From: Pikeienuella litoralis
GTDB lineage: Bacteria; Pseudomonadota; Alphaproteobacteria; Rhodobacterales; Rhodobacteraceae
Direction: 5' to 3'
DNA: 64,000 nt
NCBI RefSeq assembly: GCF_037646705.1
Contig: NZ_JBBHER010000003.1
Coordinates: forward strand, 310,001 to 374,000
The notes under the pieces were generated by a model. The model searched no databases. It had not been told where the DNA came from and was given only the letters and a program-made list of their open reading frames with translations. Below are positions 26,239 to 34,721 of the stretch, piece after piece; the stretch's first letter is position 1; every line of letters starts with the position of its first letter. Both the position numbers and the translations under genes were made by a program.

Positions 26239-27678
26239 TCACTCTTCGTTGCTGTTCTGGAACTGTAAAAGTCTGGCCTGAACCTCATTCGGATCAGGCA
26301 TGCGGAACGGGTGTCTGCTCTCAAATGCTCGGCTGGCGTTGAGCACGAGGGCGTCGCGATGTTTGGCCGCCACGATTTGCAGGCCGACAGGCAAACCTTC
26401 GGCGGTGAAGCCGCAGGGCAGGGTTGCGGCGGGCTGCTGGGAGAGGTTGAACGGATACGTAAAGGGGTTCCAATCCAGCCAGCTTGGCACGCTTTCGGTG
26501 GGCTCCAGCGTATCCATCCCGACCGGGAGCGCAACGACAGGCATGGTTGGCGTCAGCAGGAGATCGAACGTATCGAAGAACCTCTGCGCAGAGGTCGCAA
26601 AGCGCTCTCGATCGCCGACCGCGCGCAAATAGGCGCTGATATCGACAGGGCGCCCTGCGTCCACGACATCCCGCAGGCCGGGGTCCAGGAGGGACAGGCG
26701 CTTTTCATCCCATGTTTCAGTAAAGTGCGCGTACGCAGCCAAAAATAGCGGCCGGTATATGGATATGGGGTCCTCGAACACCTCCTCCACCAGCTCAACA
26801 TGAGCGCCCATCTCTTCAAATGCGCGCGCCGCTGACTGCACGATCTCAGCGACTTCCGGATCCACTTTCGCGTACCCAAGGGTGGGTGAAAACGCGATCC
26901 GCCGCCCCCGTAGCTCAAACTCAGGCTCCCCGTCGAACTCATTCATCCATCTTGGCGAAGCCGTCCAGTCGCGGCTGTCCGGTTGGGCGATAAGGTTCAT
27001 GGCCAGAACGGCGTCATCCACGCAGCGCGTCAATGGTCCGAGGTGGGAGAGCGAGCCAACCGGGCTGGGCGGCCATGATGGCACCGCTCCGTGGGTCGGC
27101 TTGAGCCCGTAAACCCCGCAGAAGCTCGCGGGGATGCGGATCGAGCCGCCTCCGTCGCTCCCCGTGCCCAACGTCGCCAGTCCGGCGGCGACGCCCGCGG
27201 CCGCGCCGGCGCTGCTCGCGCCAGGTGTGCGCTCCGGATCCCAAGGGTTCCGCGTGACGCCCGTTGCGGGGTTATCTCCCACGCCCTTCCAGCCAAGCTC
27301 CGAGACGGTGGTCTTGCCCATGATTACGGCCCCGCTCTCGCGCAACCGCGCTGCGATGGGCGCGTCTTCGCCGCCTGGGTCCGGGGAGGTCGTGATTGTC
27401 CCGCGCCCGGTCGGCAGGCCCCGGGTGAGCACCAGATCCTTGATCGACACCGGTACGCCGTCGAGCGGGCTGAGCGGGGCGTTGCGCGCCCAGCGCTGCT
27501 CCGACGCCTTGGCCATCGCCCGCGCCGCGCGATCATCACGAGCGGCGTATGTATTCAGAACGGGCTCCATCGCGTCAACGCGAGTCAAGACCGCGTCCAC
27601 AACTTCAAGCGGAGACGCCTCTCGTCTTCTGTACAAATCGACGAGCTCGACGGCGGTGTAATCAGGCAGCTCCGTCAT
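26239..27678 (-). CDS. Amidase-signature family hydrolase, copy 2
   Basis: 479 residues from the ATG at 27678, where the protein aligns with normal amidase starts (MTELPDYTAVELVDLYRRREASPLEVV). Triad: K80 (VPVSIKD), S155 (TPGASSAGA) and S179 (SDGGGSIRIPA). It differs clearly from copy 1, including GASSAG in place of GGSSGG, so it is not a recent duplicate. First gene of the minus-strand amidase-RidA-ABM operon and divergent from TRAP system 2, with an operator-like sequence in the gap. Substrate is probably the ligand of that transporter or a derivative. Confidence 0.9.
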   Translation of the reverse strand: MTELPDYTAVELVDLYRRREASPLEVVDAVLTRVDAMEPVLNTYAARDDRAARAMAKASEQRWARNAPLSPLDGVPVSIKDLVLTRGLPTGRGTITTSPDPGGEDAPIAARLRESGAVIMGKTTVSELGWKGVGDNPATGVTRNPWDPERTPGASSAGAAAGVAAGLATLGTGSDGGGSIRIPASFCGVYGLKPTHGAVPSWPPSPVGSLSHLGPLTRCVDDAVLAMNLIAQPDSRDWTASPRWMNEFDGEPEFELRGRRIAFSPTLGYAKVDPEVAEIVQSAARAFEEMGAHVELVEEVFEDPISIYRPLFLAAYAHFTETWDEKRLSLLDPGLRDVVDAGRPVDISAYLRAVGDRERFATSAQRFFDTFDLLLTPTMPVVALPVGMDTLEPTESVPSWLDWNPFTYPFNLSQQPAATLPCGFTAEGLPVGLQIVAAKHRDALVLNASRAFESRHPFRMPDPNEVQARLLQFQNSNEE

Positions 27679-27736
27679 GGCTGATGACCTCTGGCTGGGG
27701 GTTTCGTCGGACGATATTAAGGCAGATCGGAAGAAT

Positions 27737-27746
27737 TTGTAGACAG
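27737..27746. promoter_or_regulatory. Weak copy of the TTGTATACA operator
   Basis: TTGTAGACAG matches the TTGTATACA core found at 19.5 and 31.7 kb at eight of nine positions. It lies in the 152-base divergent gap between amidase copy 2 and TRAP system 2. Alone it would be weak evidence; its position in a third divergent promoter of the same cluster is what makes it worth listing. Confidence 0.35.
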
Positions 27747-27830
27747 GACGTTGGGCGTCGTGGTAGCTAAATAACAAATTGTAAGACACGATGGTAACTA
27801 AACATCGGAAGATCATCAAGGGGGAGTGAA

Positions 27831-28850
27831 ATGGCGTATAAAGGTAAGGTGCGCGCGGCGTCGGCCGCTATAGCGTTGGGTTGCATGACGATGTTCATGC
27901 AATCGGGTGATGCGATCGCAGAGACGTTCGAGATCAAGATCTCTCATGCGGCCAACACGAAGCACCCGATCCATGTGGTGCTTGAGAAGTTCAAGGAGCT
28001 GGCGGAGGAGCGCTCGGAAGGGCGGCTGGAGGTCAGCGTCTTTCACTCGAGTCAGCTGGCCGGTCAACGCGAAGGCGTGGAAGGTCTCCAACTCGGCACG
28101 ATCGAGATTGTCGCCATTCCAAATGGCGTCGCCGCTGGGTTTGACCCGGCTTTCATGCTTTTGGACATCCCGTTCCAGTTTGACGACATCGAGCATGCGC
28201 GCAACGTCGTGGACGCAGTCGGCGAAACGCTGATTTTCTCGGACCTGGAAGGGTCGGGGCTGGTCGGGCTCGCCATTTGGGAGCAGGGATATCGAAATCT
28301 CGGGACGACCAAACCGCTGGAAAGCGGTGTCGCCGGCGTAAGCGATCTGAAGTTGCGCACCATGGAAGCGCCATTGCACATCACCGCCTGGAGGGCGCTG
28401 GGGGCGAATCCGACGCCGATGGGGTGGGCGCAGGTCTTCACATCGCTGCAGCAAGGAGTGGTGGATGGTGTGGAGATCCCAAGCTATCTGTTCACGCAGA
28501 CTGGCGTTCATGAGGTCATTCAGCAGGTTACGCTAACGCACCACATCTATGACTCTGTCATCGTCCTCGGCAGCAAGAAGCGCTTTGACGCGATGCCGGA
28601 GGATCTTCGCGACATCGTCCAGCAGACCATGCGGGAGCTGACGTCAGAGGAGCGCGACATAAATCAGCGTGACGTCGAAGAGGCCGAGCAACAGCTCCGC
28701 GATCTTGGCGTCGAGGTGATTGAGCTGGACGCCGCGCAGATGGCGAAGTTCAGGGAGGTGGCCCAGCCGCCAGTGTTGGAGGATGTGGCCAACCAGGTTC
28801 CGCAAGAAAAACTGGACGCCTGGCTCGCGGCCACCGAGCAAGCTCGCTGA
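27831..28850 (+). CDS. TRAP transporter substrate-binding protein (DctP), system 2
   Basis: 339 residues with a GGGGGAG ribosome site. A signal peptide (cleavage near AIA-ET) is followed by the DctP fold: KISHAANTKHPIHVVLEKFKELAEERSEGRLEV, the DLKLRTMEAPLH segment carrying the ligand arginine, and FTSLQQGVVDGVEIP. It is only distantly like the system 1 receptor, so the two systems probably import different acids or amides. Divergent from amidase copy 2. Confidence 0.94.
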   Translation: MAYKGKVRAASAAIALGCMTMFMQSGDAIAETFEIKISHAANTKHPIHVVLEKFKELAEERSEGRLEVSVFHSSQLAGQREGVEGLQLGTIEIVAIPNGVAAGFDPAFMLLDIPFQFDDIEHARNVVDAVGETLIFSDLEGSGLVGLAIWEQGYRNLGTTKPLESGVAGVSDLKLRTMEAPLHITAWRALGANPTPMGWAQVFTSLQQGVVDGVEIPSYLFTQTGVHEVIQQVTLTHHIYDSVIVLGSKKRFDAMPEDLRDIVQQTMRELTSEERDINQRDVEEAEQQLRDLGVEVIELDAAQMAKFREVAQPPVLEDVANQVPQEKLDAWLAATEQAR

Positions 28851-28894
28851 GCCGCGAACGGCGACCGGGGCCGGGATCATCAGGGCTGACGCGG

Positions 28895-29377
28895 ATGGCT
28901 TATATCCTCAGCGGGCTTGAGAAGCTGCTGGATGCGCTGGTCGTGCTCGGAATCCTGTTTATTTCCGGCCTCGTCTTCTCACAGTTTTTCTCACGGTACG
29001 TTCTCAACTTTTCGCTGCCGTGGTCTGAAGAAGTCGCGACATTCGCAATGATCTGGGCCGGCCTCCTCGGTTTGGTGGGGCATCTGCGCACGGGCGACTT
29101 CATCAGTTTCAACGTGCTGTCCAAAGTGCGGCATCCAGGAATTCGTCTGGTCGCTAGCGTCATCTCTCAAACCGCGACGGTGATTTTCTTTCTTCTGATT
29201 CTATGGTTGGGGCTTAAGGTATCGGTGCTCAGTCAAACCACGGGAATGTCGTCGGCGGCTCAGATCCCGTTGTGGTGGGTCTACATCGTTTACCCGGTTG
29301 TCGCCGGCGGAATACTGATCCGCCTGTCGCTTCGTTGGCTTCGCGCCTTTCCACGGCGGGTTCATCATGAGCGTTGA
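28895..29377 (+). CDS. TRAP transporter small permease (DctQ), system 2
   Basis: 160 residues with four membrane helices and the family motif LPWSEEVATFAMIWAGLLGLVGHLRTGDF. The ribosome site is weak, 44 bases after the receptor stop. It overlaps the DctM gene by 11 bases. Confidence 0.92.
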   Translation: MAYILSGLEKLLDALVVLGILFISGLVFSQFFSRYVLNFSLPWSEEVATFAMIWAGLLGLVGHLRTGDFISFNVLSKVRHPGIRLVASVISQTATVIFFLLILWLGLKVSVLSQTTGMSSAAQIPLWWVYIVYPVVAGGILIRLSLRWLRAFPRRVHHER

Positions 29378-30644
29378 GTTTGCCGCACTCCTTTCTCTCT
29401 TCGCGGTGCTCCTGGTTTGCGGCACGCCAATCGCCGTGGCCATCGGGCTCCCCTCCGCGGCGTATATATTCCTCCGGGGCTGGCCTCCGGAACTGATCAT
29501 GCAACGCCTGTTCAACGGGATGGATCAGTTCCTCCTGTTGGCGGTGCCATTGTTCATGTTGGCTGGCGAGCTCATGAATTCCGGAGGATTGACGACGCGA
29601 CTGGTGAACTTGTCTCAGGCTCTCGTCGGTCATATCCGCGGCTCGCTCGCGATGGTCAATCTGTCCACGAACATGCTGATGGCGGGCATCTCCGGATCCG
29701 CCATCGGGGACGCGTCGGCTGTCGGCAGTCTTCTGATCCCCAAGATGGCGGAGCGCGGGTATCCCCGGGCGTTCGCGGCGGCGGTGACTGCGGCCGGATC
29801 GATCGTCGGGCCGATCATACCGCCGAGCGTCGTGTTCATCCTCTATGCGGTTCTCGCCGGCGCTTCTGTCATCGATCTGTTCCTGGCGGGAATCGTGCCG
29901 GGGATCCTGATTATCGTCATGCAGATGACGCTGGTGTACTTCATAGCCAGACGTCGCGGATTCCCGGTCGAGGAGCGGTTCGTCGCGCGCAGGGTCGCGG
30001 TCACCGGCGTTCAGGCGCTCCCTGTGCTCGTGCTGCCGGTCATCATTGTGGGCGGAATTCGCGTGGGCGCGTTCACCGCCACGGAAGGCGCGGCGGCGGC
30101 GGTGGCTTTTGCGCTGATGTTAGGGCTGGCGTTTCGCGCTTTGGGCGTGAAGAGCATCGGCCGCTGTGCGTTGGAGGTCGGTCAGGGGATTGGAGAAATC
30201 CTCCTGCTGATCGGCGCGGCGAGCATCCTTTCCTTCATTCTGGTGGCGGAGAAGATACCTCAGTCATTGACGGAGGGGATGCTGTCGCTGACCGACGATC
30301 CGATCGTTATCATATTGATAGTCAATATCACGCTTCTTGTCGTCGGCATGTTCCTGGATGGGTTCGCGGCTCTGATAATATTCGTTCCGATCCTTTTGCC
30401 TCTGGCGAAAGTGGCGGGGTTCGATCCCATTCATTTCGGGGTCGTTATCGTCACCAACATAATGATAGGAATCATTACGCCGCCACTGGGGATATGCCTC
30501 TTTGTGACTTCAAGGATCGCCGGGGTGCCGCTTAACGAGTCGGTGCGCGAGATTCTGCCCTTTATCGTGACGTCGATTATCGCGCTGCTGGTGATCACTT
30601 ACATCCCGGCGATCTCGTTGACCCTGCCGCACATGCTGCGATAG
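29367..30644 (+). CDS. TRAP transporter large permease (DctM), system 2
   Basis: 425 residues and about 12 membrane helices, with VPLFMLAGELMNSGGLTTRLV, the MAGISGSAIGDASAVGSLL loop and IIPPSVVFILYAVLAGASV. It ends 16 bases before the stop codon of the convergent SDR gene, leaving no room for a separate terminator, so readthrough antisense to the SDR gene is possible. Confidence 0.94.
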   Translation: MSVEFAALLSLFAVLLVCGTPIAVAIGLPSAAYIFLRGWPPELIMQRLFNGMDQFLLLAVPLFMLAGELMNSGGLTTRLVNLSQALVGHIRGSLAMVNLSTNMLMAGISGSAIGDASAVGSLLIPKMAERGYPRAFAAAVTAAGSIVGPIIPPSVVFILYAVLAGASVIDLFLAGIVPGILIIVMQMTLVYFIARRRGFPVEERFVARRVAVTGVQALPVLVLPVIIVGGIRVGAFTATEGAAAAVAFALMLGLAFRALGVKSIGRCALEVGQGIGEILLLIGAASILSFILVAEKIPQSLTEGMLSLTDDPIVIILIVNITLLVVGMFLDGFAALIIFVPILLPLAKVAGFDPIHFGVVIVTNIMIGIITPPLGICLFVTSRIAGVPLNESVREILPFIVTSIIALLVITYIPAISLTLPHMLR

Positions 30645-30660
30645 GCGTTCGCAATCGGGC

Positions 30661-31455
30661 TCAGGACATGGTTGACCTGATCATGCCGCCATCGACGCGT
30701 ATGGCGCCGCCGGTGCAATAGCCCCCCTGGCGGCTCGCCAGGAATAGGGCCGCAGCGGCGAATTCTTCGGTTTCGCCTTCACGGCCGGACGGAACGGTGG
30801 CGATCTCCTGACGGTGGATCTCCTCGACGCTCAGATTTGCGCGTTTGGCCGCCGCTGTCTCCAGTTCCGCGACGCGATCTGTCGCGATGCGCCCAGGTAT
30901 CAAGGTGTTGACCGTCACGCCGTTGGCCGCCACCTCGTTCGAGGTGGTCTTGAGCCAGTTCGTCAGCGCCGCCCTCAAGGAATTGGAAAGCGCCATCTCC
31001 GGAATGGGTTGCGGCACGCCTGAGGACGTAATCGCAATCACCCGCCCCCAGCCTCGCTCGCGCATTCCGGGCAGGGAGCGGCGCACGATCCGCATGGGCG
31101 TCAACACCATCGACTCGAAATGGCTGCGCCATGCGTGCTCCTCGATCTCAACGGCCCCGCCCATCGGCGGCCCCCCGGAGTTGAGGACGACGATATCGAT
31201 CGATCCGAAAGCATCCATTGCGGCGGCCACGAGTTCATCGCCACTGTCCGGGACATCCAGGTCGCAGCAGAGGCCCGCAGCCCGAGCCGAACCGAGAGCA
31301 TTCAATTCAGCCAAGGAGGATTTGACCCGGCTCTCATTTCGGCCGCTGATGAATACATTTACGCCCTCCTTGACCAGGGCGCGGGCGATTGCGAAGCCCA
31401 ATCCACGAGTGCTCGCCATGAGCAATGCATGTTTCCCGCTGATGCCGAGATCCAT
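30661..31455 (-). CDS. SDR-family protein without the catalytic Tyr-Lys pair
   Basis: 264 residues with an SDR Rossmann fold: an atypical cofactor loop MASTRGLG (for TGxxxGxG), LNSGG (for NNAG) and the catalytic serine S144 in AITSSG. Thirteen residues later, where the essential tyrosine of YxxxK belongs, the sequence is S157 with R161 instead of lysine (MALSNSLRAAL). A known SDR subgroup annotated as beta-ketoacyl reductase-like has this imperfect tetrad, and its activity is unclear. The C-terminal GYCTGGAIRVDGG is normal. It may use another residue or act as a non-reductase. It is convergent with TRAP system 2, and its promoter region carries the palindromic GntR operator. Confidence 0.85.
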   Translation of the reverse strand: MDLGISGKHALLMASTRGLGFAIARALVKEGVNVFISGRNESRVKSSLAELNALGSARAAGLCCDLDVPDSGDELVAAAMDAFGSIDIVVLNSGGPPMGGAVEIEEHAWRSHFESMVLTPMRIVRRSLPGMRERGWGRVIAITSSGVPQPIPEMALSNSLRAALTNWLKTTSNEVAANGVTVNTLIPGRIATDRVAELETAAAKRANLSVEEIHRQEIATVPSGREGETEEFAAAALFLASRQGGYCTGGAIRVDGGMIRSTMS

Positions 31456-31732
31456 ACTTGTCCCCCTTCTTTAGTGAAATAATGCGATGCGGGCCGCCTG
31501 GAGCCCCCGCTGCGTCCGATCCATGGTTAGGCGCGATGGACTGTGGGAGCCGGTGCGCCAGGGTTCGCCTTACTGTACCCGGTTTCGATGCGGGCATGCG
31601 TAGAAAAGCGCTTCTCCGGCGGGCTTTAGCGCATTTATCCGCTCACGTTCCGATCGATGGCGCGGTGGCGGCGCATGGGGGCGGGCGAACCTGCGTCGGC
31701 GTTCCGGTCATATAGGTCATGTTGCTGTCAGT

Positions 31733-31752
31733 AAATATTGTATACAATATTT
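31733..31752. promoter_or_regulatory. Perfect 20-bp palindromic GntR operator
   Basis: AAATATTGTATACAATATTT is a perfect palindrome over 20 bases. Its core TTGTATACAA fits FadR-subfamily GntR half-sites. It lies 278 bases upstream of the SDR start and about 390 bases upstream of the GntR gene at 32142. The left 14 bases recur identically at 19523-19536. Confidence 0.7.
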
Positions 31753-32063
31753 TTGTGGGAGTCTACATGCGGGTTGCTGCAGGCAAAACGCCGAATGTTT
31801 GGAGGAATACGGCGATGAAAACGGTGCGAGAGACAGCAAATGCCGTCGGCGGCCCGCCGCGGCTCGATCCGTATCACATCCATCGGCTATTCGGAGCGCG
31901 TGTATGGCGGAGTTTTTCAAACATTCAACGCCAAGAGGATCACAGTTTCTTGCGGTTTCCGTTATGGCGTTATCCGCGTTCATGTCCTACAATTAAGGAT
32001 CGCCTACACCTTCTTTCGTGGGGGGATGTATGGGATGGTTGAGCGTGCGTAGTTTATGTCTAT

Positions 32064-32078
32064 TTTCGTTGTACGAAA
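32064..32078. promoter_or_regulatory. Inverted repeat TTTCGT-TGT-ACGAAA, candidate autoregulatory operator
   Basis: Perfect 6-bp arms around a three-base spacer, ending 63 bases before the start of the GntR gene at 32142. Its sequence differs from the TTGTATACA sites, so it may be the site of this second GntR protein rather than of the one at 18.8 kb. Confidence 0.45.
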
Positions 32079-32141
32079 TTGTATTTGAAAGAGTTGCTGA
32101 GATCCCCTAGGATGGTCGCCGAAAACAGATAAGCGGACTTC

Positions 32142-32807
32142 ATGCAAATCGAAGAAGCACCCAAAGTGGCTCCCAAGAGAGCCATCAGCACGATAGATGC
32201 TTTGGTCGACGGAATCGTCGAGGATGTGAGAATCGGTCAGCTCACGCCAGGACAGCGCCTGCTTGAGGCCGATCTCGCCGAACGGTTCAATGTCGGCCGC
32301 GGCACCGTGCGCGAAGCCATCCGTCGGCTGTCCGGCGAAGGGTTGATACAGGTCAATCGCTTCCGCGGCGCCTCGATCCGGATGCTGTCTGATAAAGAAG
32401 TGCTCGACGTGCTTGCGACGTTGGAGCTGATGCTCGGCCTTGCGGCTCGACAGGCGGCCAAAGCCATCGACAACGGTGAGAACCGTGAGCTGCTACAGCG
32501 TCGGCTCGGCGATCTGCTGGCGCTGGAGGGAAGCTCCGAATTCTATGTAACCGTGCGGCACCGGGAGCTTTTCTTCAACACCATCGTCTATATTAGCGGC
32601 AATCAGGAGCTGGACCGCCTCATGCCGAGGCTCCAGCTTCTGATCGCCCGGCTGCAGATGCCGAACCTCGTGCCGGACGCGCAGAGGTTCGCCGACTATC
32701 GCATGATGGGCGAAGCGATCCTCTCTGGCGAGGAAGGTCTGGCCGAATATGTGGCCCGGCTTCACATGCGCCACAGCATCGAGGCGTTCAAGATCACCAT
32801 GGGCTGA
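32142..32807 (+). CDS. GntR-family regulator, FadR/FCD subfamily
   Basis: 221 residues: an N-terminal winged helix (STIDALVDGIVEDVRIGQLTPGQRLLEADLAERFNVGRGTVREAIRRLSGEGLIQV) and an FCD-like helical domain (LELMLGLAARQAAKAI, VRHRELFFNTIVYISGN, LHMRHSIEAFK). It marks the right border of the TRAP/amidase cluster. Together with the GntR gene at 18.8 kb it brackets the cluster, and one of the two may bind the palindrome at 31.7 kb. Which one does is unknown. Confidence 0.92.
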   Translation: MQIEEAPKVAPKRAISTIDALVDGIVEDVRIGQLTPGQRLLEADLAERFNVGRGTVREAIRRLSGEGLIQVNRFRGASIRMLSDKEVLDVLATLELMLGLAARQAAKAIDNGENRELLQRRLGDLLALEGSSEFYVTVRHRELFFNTIVYISGNQELDRLMPRLQLLIARLQMPNLVPDAQRFADYRMMGEAILSGEEGLAEYVARLHMRHSIEAFKITMG

Positions 32808-33135
32808 CCGCCGATCCGTTTCTCGAAGACCGATGCTTCGGCTCATTGGTCCGGACGCTCCAGCCGGAGCTTCGCTGGTCGCGCCGAACTGATGCGCCAT
32901 GGGAGACGGAAGAGATTTTCCATGATGGCGGGCGGACTCGGCTCTTCCCGAGCCCTATGCCCGGCGGCGGCGATCCGATGAGCCGCTCCGCGGCCATGTC
33001 CCGGCGGTGACGCCGTTCCCCTGAATCCGGGGGAGTTGGGCGAGCCGCGCCGGATCGCGAGATAGTCATTGGACGCAGGTCAGTTCGTCGACAGACTATG
33101 TTGTTTCTTGAAGATGCTTATTGAAAGCGAATATC
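32808..33135. other. Intergenic, nothing recognised
   Basis: 328 bases between the GntR gene and the glutathione S-transferase gene. No gene, repeat or clear terminator was recognised; it presumably contains the promoter of the downstream gene. Confidence 0.5.
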
Positions 33136-33753
33136 ATGACAACGCTCTACTACGCTCCCGGCGCGTGTTCGCTGGCGCCGCATATTGTTCTGGAATGGAT
33201 TGGCGCGCCTTACGAAGCGGTCAGGGTCGGGTTCGGCTCGAAGGAGCTGCTGGCCGTCAACCCTGCTGGATGCGTGCCGGTCCTGCGCGAGGATGACGGG
33301 TGGCTGCTCACCCAGGCCGGCGCGATCCTGGATTACCTGGCCCGGAAGCATCCCGACGCGGCGCTCTCGGGCGGGGACGGCGCGCGCGCCGAGGCCGACG
33401 CGCATCGCTGGTCGTCCTTCTTCACCAGCGACATGCACGCGTCCTTCTGGCCGATCTTCTTTCCCCAGCGCTACACCACCGATGACGGCGACGCGGCGAA
33501 ACAGACGGTTGTCGACGCGGGGCGCAACCTGGTGCGAGCGCGCCTCGCCCTGCTCGACGCCCATCTGGAGGGCCGCGACTGGATCCTGAATGGCCGCTCG
33601 GTGGTCGACGCCTACGCTTTCCCTATGATTGGCTGGGCGATCAAGCTGCTGCCGGAGGGGCTGGAGGGGGCCCCCAATGTGCAGGCGTTGCATGACCGGA
33701 TCGCGGCCGATCCGGCGGTCCGAAAGGTGCTCGCCCAGGAAGCCGAGGCGTGA
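33136..33753 (+). CDS. Glutathione S-transferase, beta-class-like
   Basis: 205 residues from the ATG at 33136; an in-frame TTG at 33121 is possible. The thioredoxin-like N-terminal domain starts MTTLYYAPGACSLAPHIVLEW, where C11 corresponds to the cysteine of bacterial beta-class enzymes. NPAGCVPVL (cis-proline) and the QAGAILDYLARKHP glutathione-binding segment follow, then an all-helical C-terminal domain. Such enzymes conjugate glutathione to electrophiles or act in aromatic degradation. The convergent neighbour is a ring-cleaving-type dioxygenase, so a link to aromatic compounds is possible, though the two genes are not co-transcribed. Confidence 0.92.
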   Translation: MTTLYYAPGACSLAPHIVLEWIGAPYEAVRVGFGSKELLAVNPAGCVPVLREDDGWLLTQAGAILDYLARKHPDAALSGGDGARAEADAHRWSSFFTSDMHASFWPIFFPQRYTTDDGDAAKQTVVDAGRNLVRARLALLDAHLEGRDWILNGRSVVDAYAFPMIGWAIKLLPEGLEGAPNVQALHDRIAADPAVRKVLAQEAEA

Positions 33754-33779
33754 CGCAGAGCTGAAGAACGGCGCCGGCG

Positions 33780-34721
33780 TCAGTCGAGCGGCTTCAGGCC
33801 GGCTTCGATCTCGGCGCGGCGATCTTGGAGAAAGGGCGGCAGGGAGAGGGTTTCGCCGAGGGCGTCCATCGGCTCGTCCACGGCGAAGCCAGGCCCGTCG
33901 GTTGCGATCTCGAACAGGGCGCCGCCCGGCTCGCGGAAATAGAGGCTGCGGAAGTAATACCGCTCCACCTCGCCCGAGTTGGCGACGCGAAACGCGTTCA
34001 GGCGTTTTGTCCATTCGTGGATCGTGCCCGGGTCCGGGGTGCGGAGGGCGACATGATGCACGGCCCCCGCGCCCTGACGCGCAACCGGCAGTTCAGGCTG
34101 AACGGCGATGTGCACCTCGCCCGCCGGCCCGCCTGCGCCCATCTCGAAGACATGCACGCGTCCTTCCCCGTCGGGGCTGGCGTAGGCGTGCGCCGCGCGC
34201 ATGTTCAGCACCTTCGTCAGCAGCGTCTCGGTCGGCCCGAGATCAGCCACCGAGATGGTGATCGGCCCCAGCCCGCGGATCTGGTGTGCGGCGGGAACCG
34301 GGCTTCGCCCCCATGGATGCGCCGCGCCCGCATCATCGGCGGTCAGCCGGAACCGCTGGCCCTCCGCATCCTCGAAATCGAGCGTCGCGCGGCCGTCCAG
34401 CATGACGACGTCGCCGCGCGTCAGCTCCGCATCGCGCAGCCGAGAGGCCCAGAAGTCAAAGCTCTCCTCGGCGATGCGTAGACCGGTGCGGCTGATCGAA
34501 TGGGTCCCGCGCCGCTGCGGCGCCGCCGGCCAGTCGAAAAACGTGAGATCCGTGCCCGGCGTCGCCCGCCCGTCGGCGTAAAACAGATGATAGGCGGACG
34601 TGTCGTCCTGATTGACGGTCTTCTTGACCAGCCGCAGCCCAAGCGTTTCGGTGTAGAAGCGCTTGTTGGCGCGCGCATTGGCGGTGATCGCCGTCAGATG
34701 ATGGATTCCGGTCAGGTCCAT
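33780..34721 (-). CDS. VOC-family ring-cleaving dioxygenase (hydroquinone dioxygenase-like)
   Basis: 313 residues made of two vicinal-oxygen-chelate modules. Metal ligands of the Fe(II) site can be assigned to the first histidine pair in GIHHLTAI, the histidine of AVHHVALRTPD and the glutamate of GGALFEIATDGPGF. The overall pattern matches the MhqO/PcpA-like group, which cleaves hydroquinones. The ATG at 34721 fits family starts; an upstream Arg-rich extension in the same frame is not real. It may protect against quinones or serve aromatic catabolism. No pathway partners are adjacent apart from the convergent GST. Confidence 0.88.
   Translation of the reverse strand: MDLTGIHHLTAITANARANKRFYTETLGLRLVKKTVNQDDTSAYHLFYADGRATPGTDLTFFDWPAAPQRRGTHSISRTGLRIAEESFDFWASRLRDAELTRGDVVMLDGRATLDFEDAEGQRFRLTADDAGAAHPWGRSPVPAAHQIRGLGPITISVADLGPTETLLTKVLNMRAAHAYASPDGEGRVHVFEMGAGGPAGEVHIAVQPELPVARQGAGAVHHVALRTPDPGTIHEWTKRLNAFRVANSGEVERYYFRSLYFREPGGALFEIATDGPGFAVDEPMDALGETLSLPPFLQDRRAEIEAGLKPLD

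Larger units (their letters stand above)
31456..32141. other. Long divergent intergenic region with two operator-like repeats
   Basis: 686 bases between the SDR gene (minus) and a GntR gene (plus). Short open frames exist (for example 31719-32042) but have no recognised similarity and no consistent ribosome site. The stretch holds a 20-bp palindrome (31733-31752) and a 15-bp inverted repeat (32064-32078). The sequence from about 31.7 to 32.1 kb is AT-richer than the genes. It could also contain a decayed gene or a small RNA; I see no proof of either. Confidence 0.6.

Noticed and set aside
31719..32042. Possible small gene of about 107 codons in the SDR-GntR spacer
   Set aside because: No similarity recognised, no clear ribosome site, and the frame begins inside the operator palindrome region.
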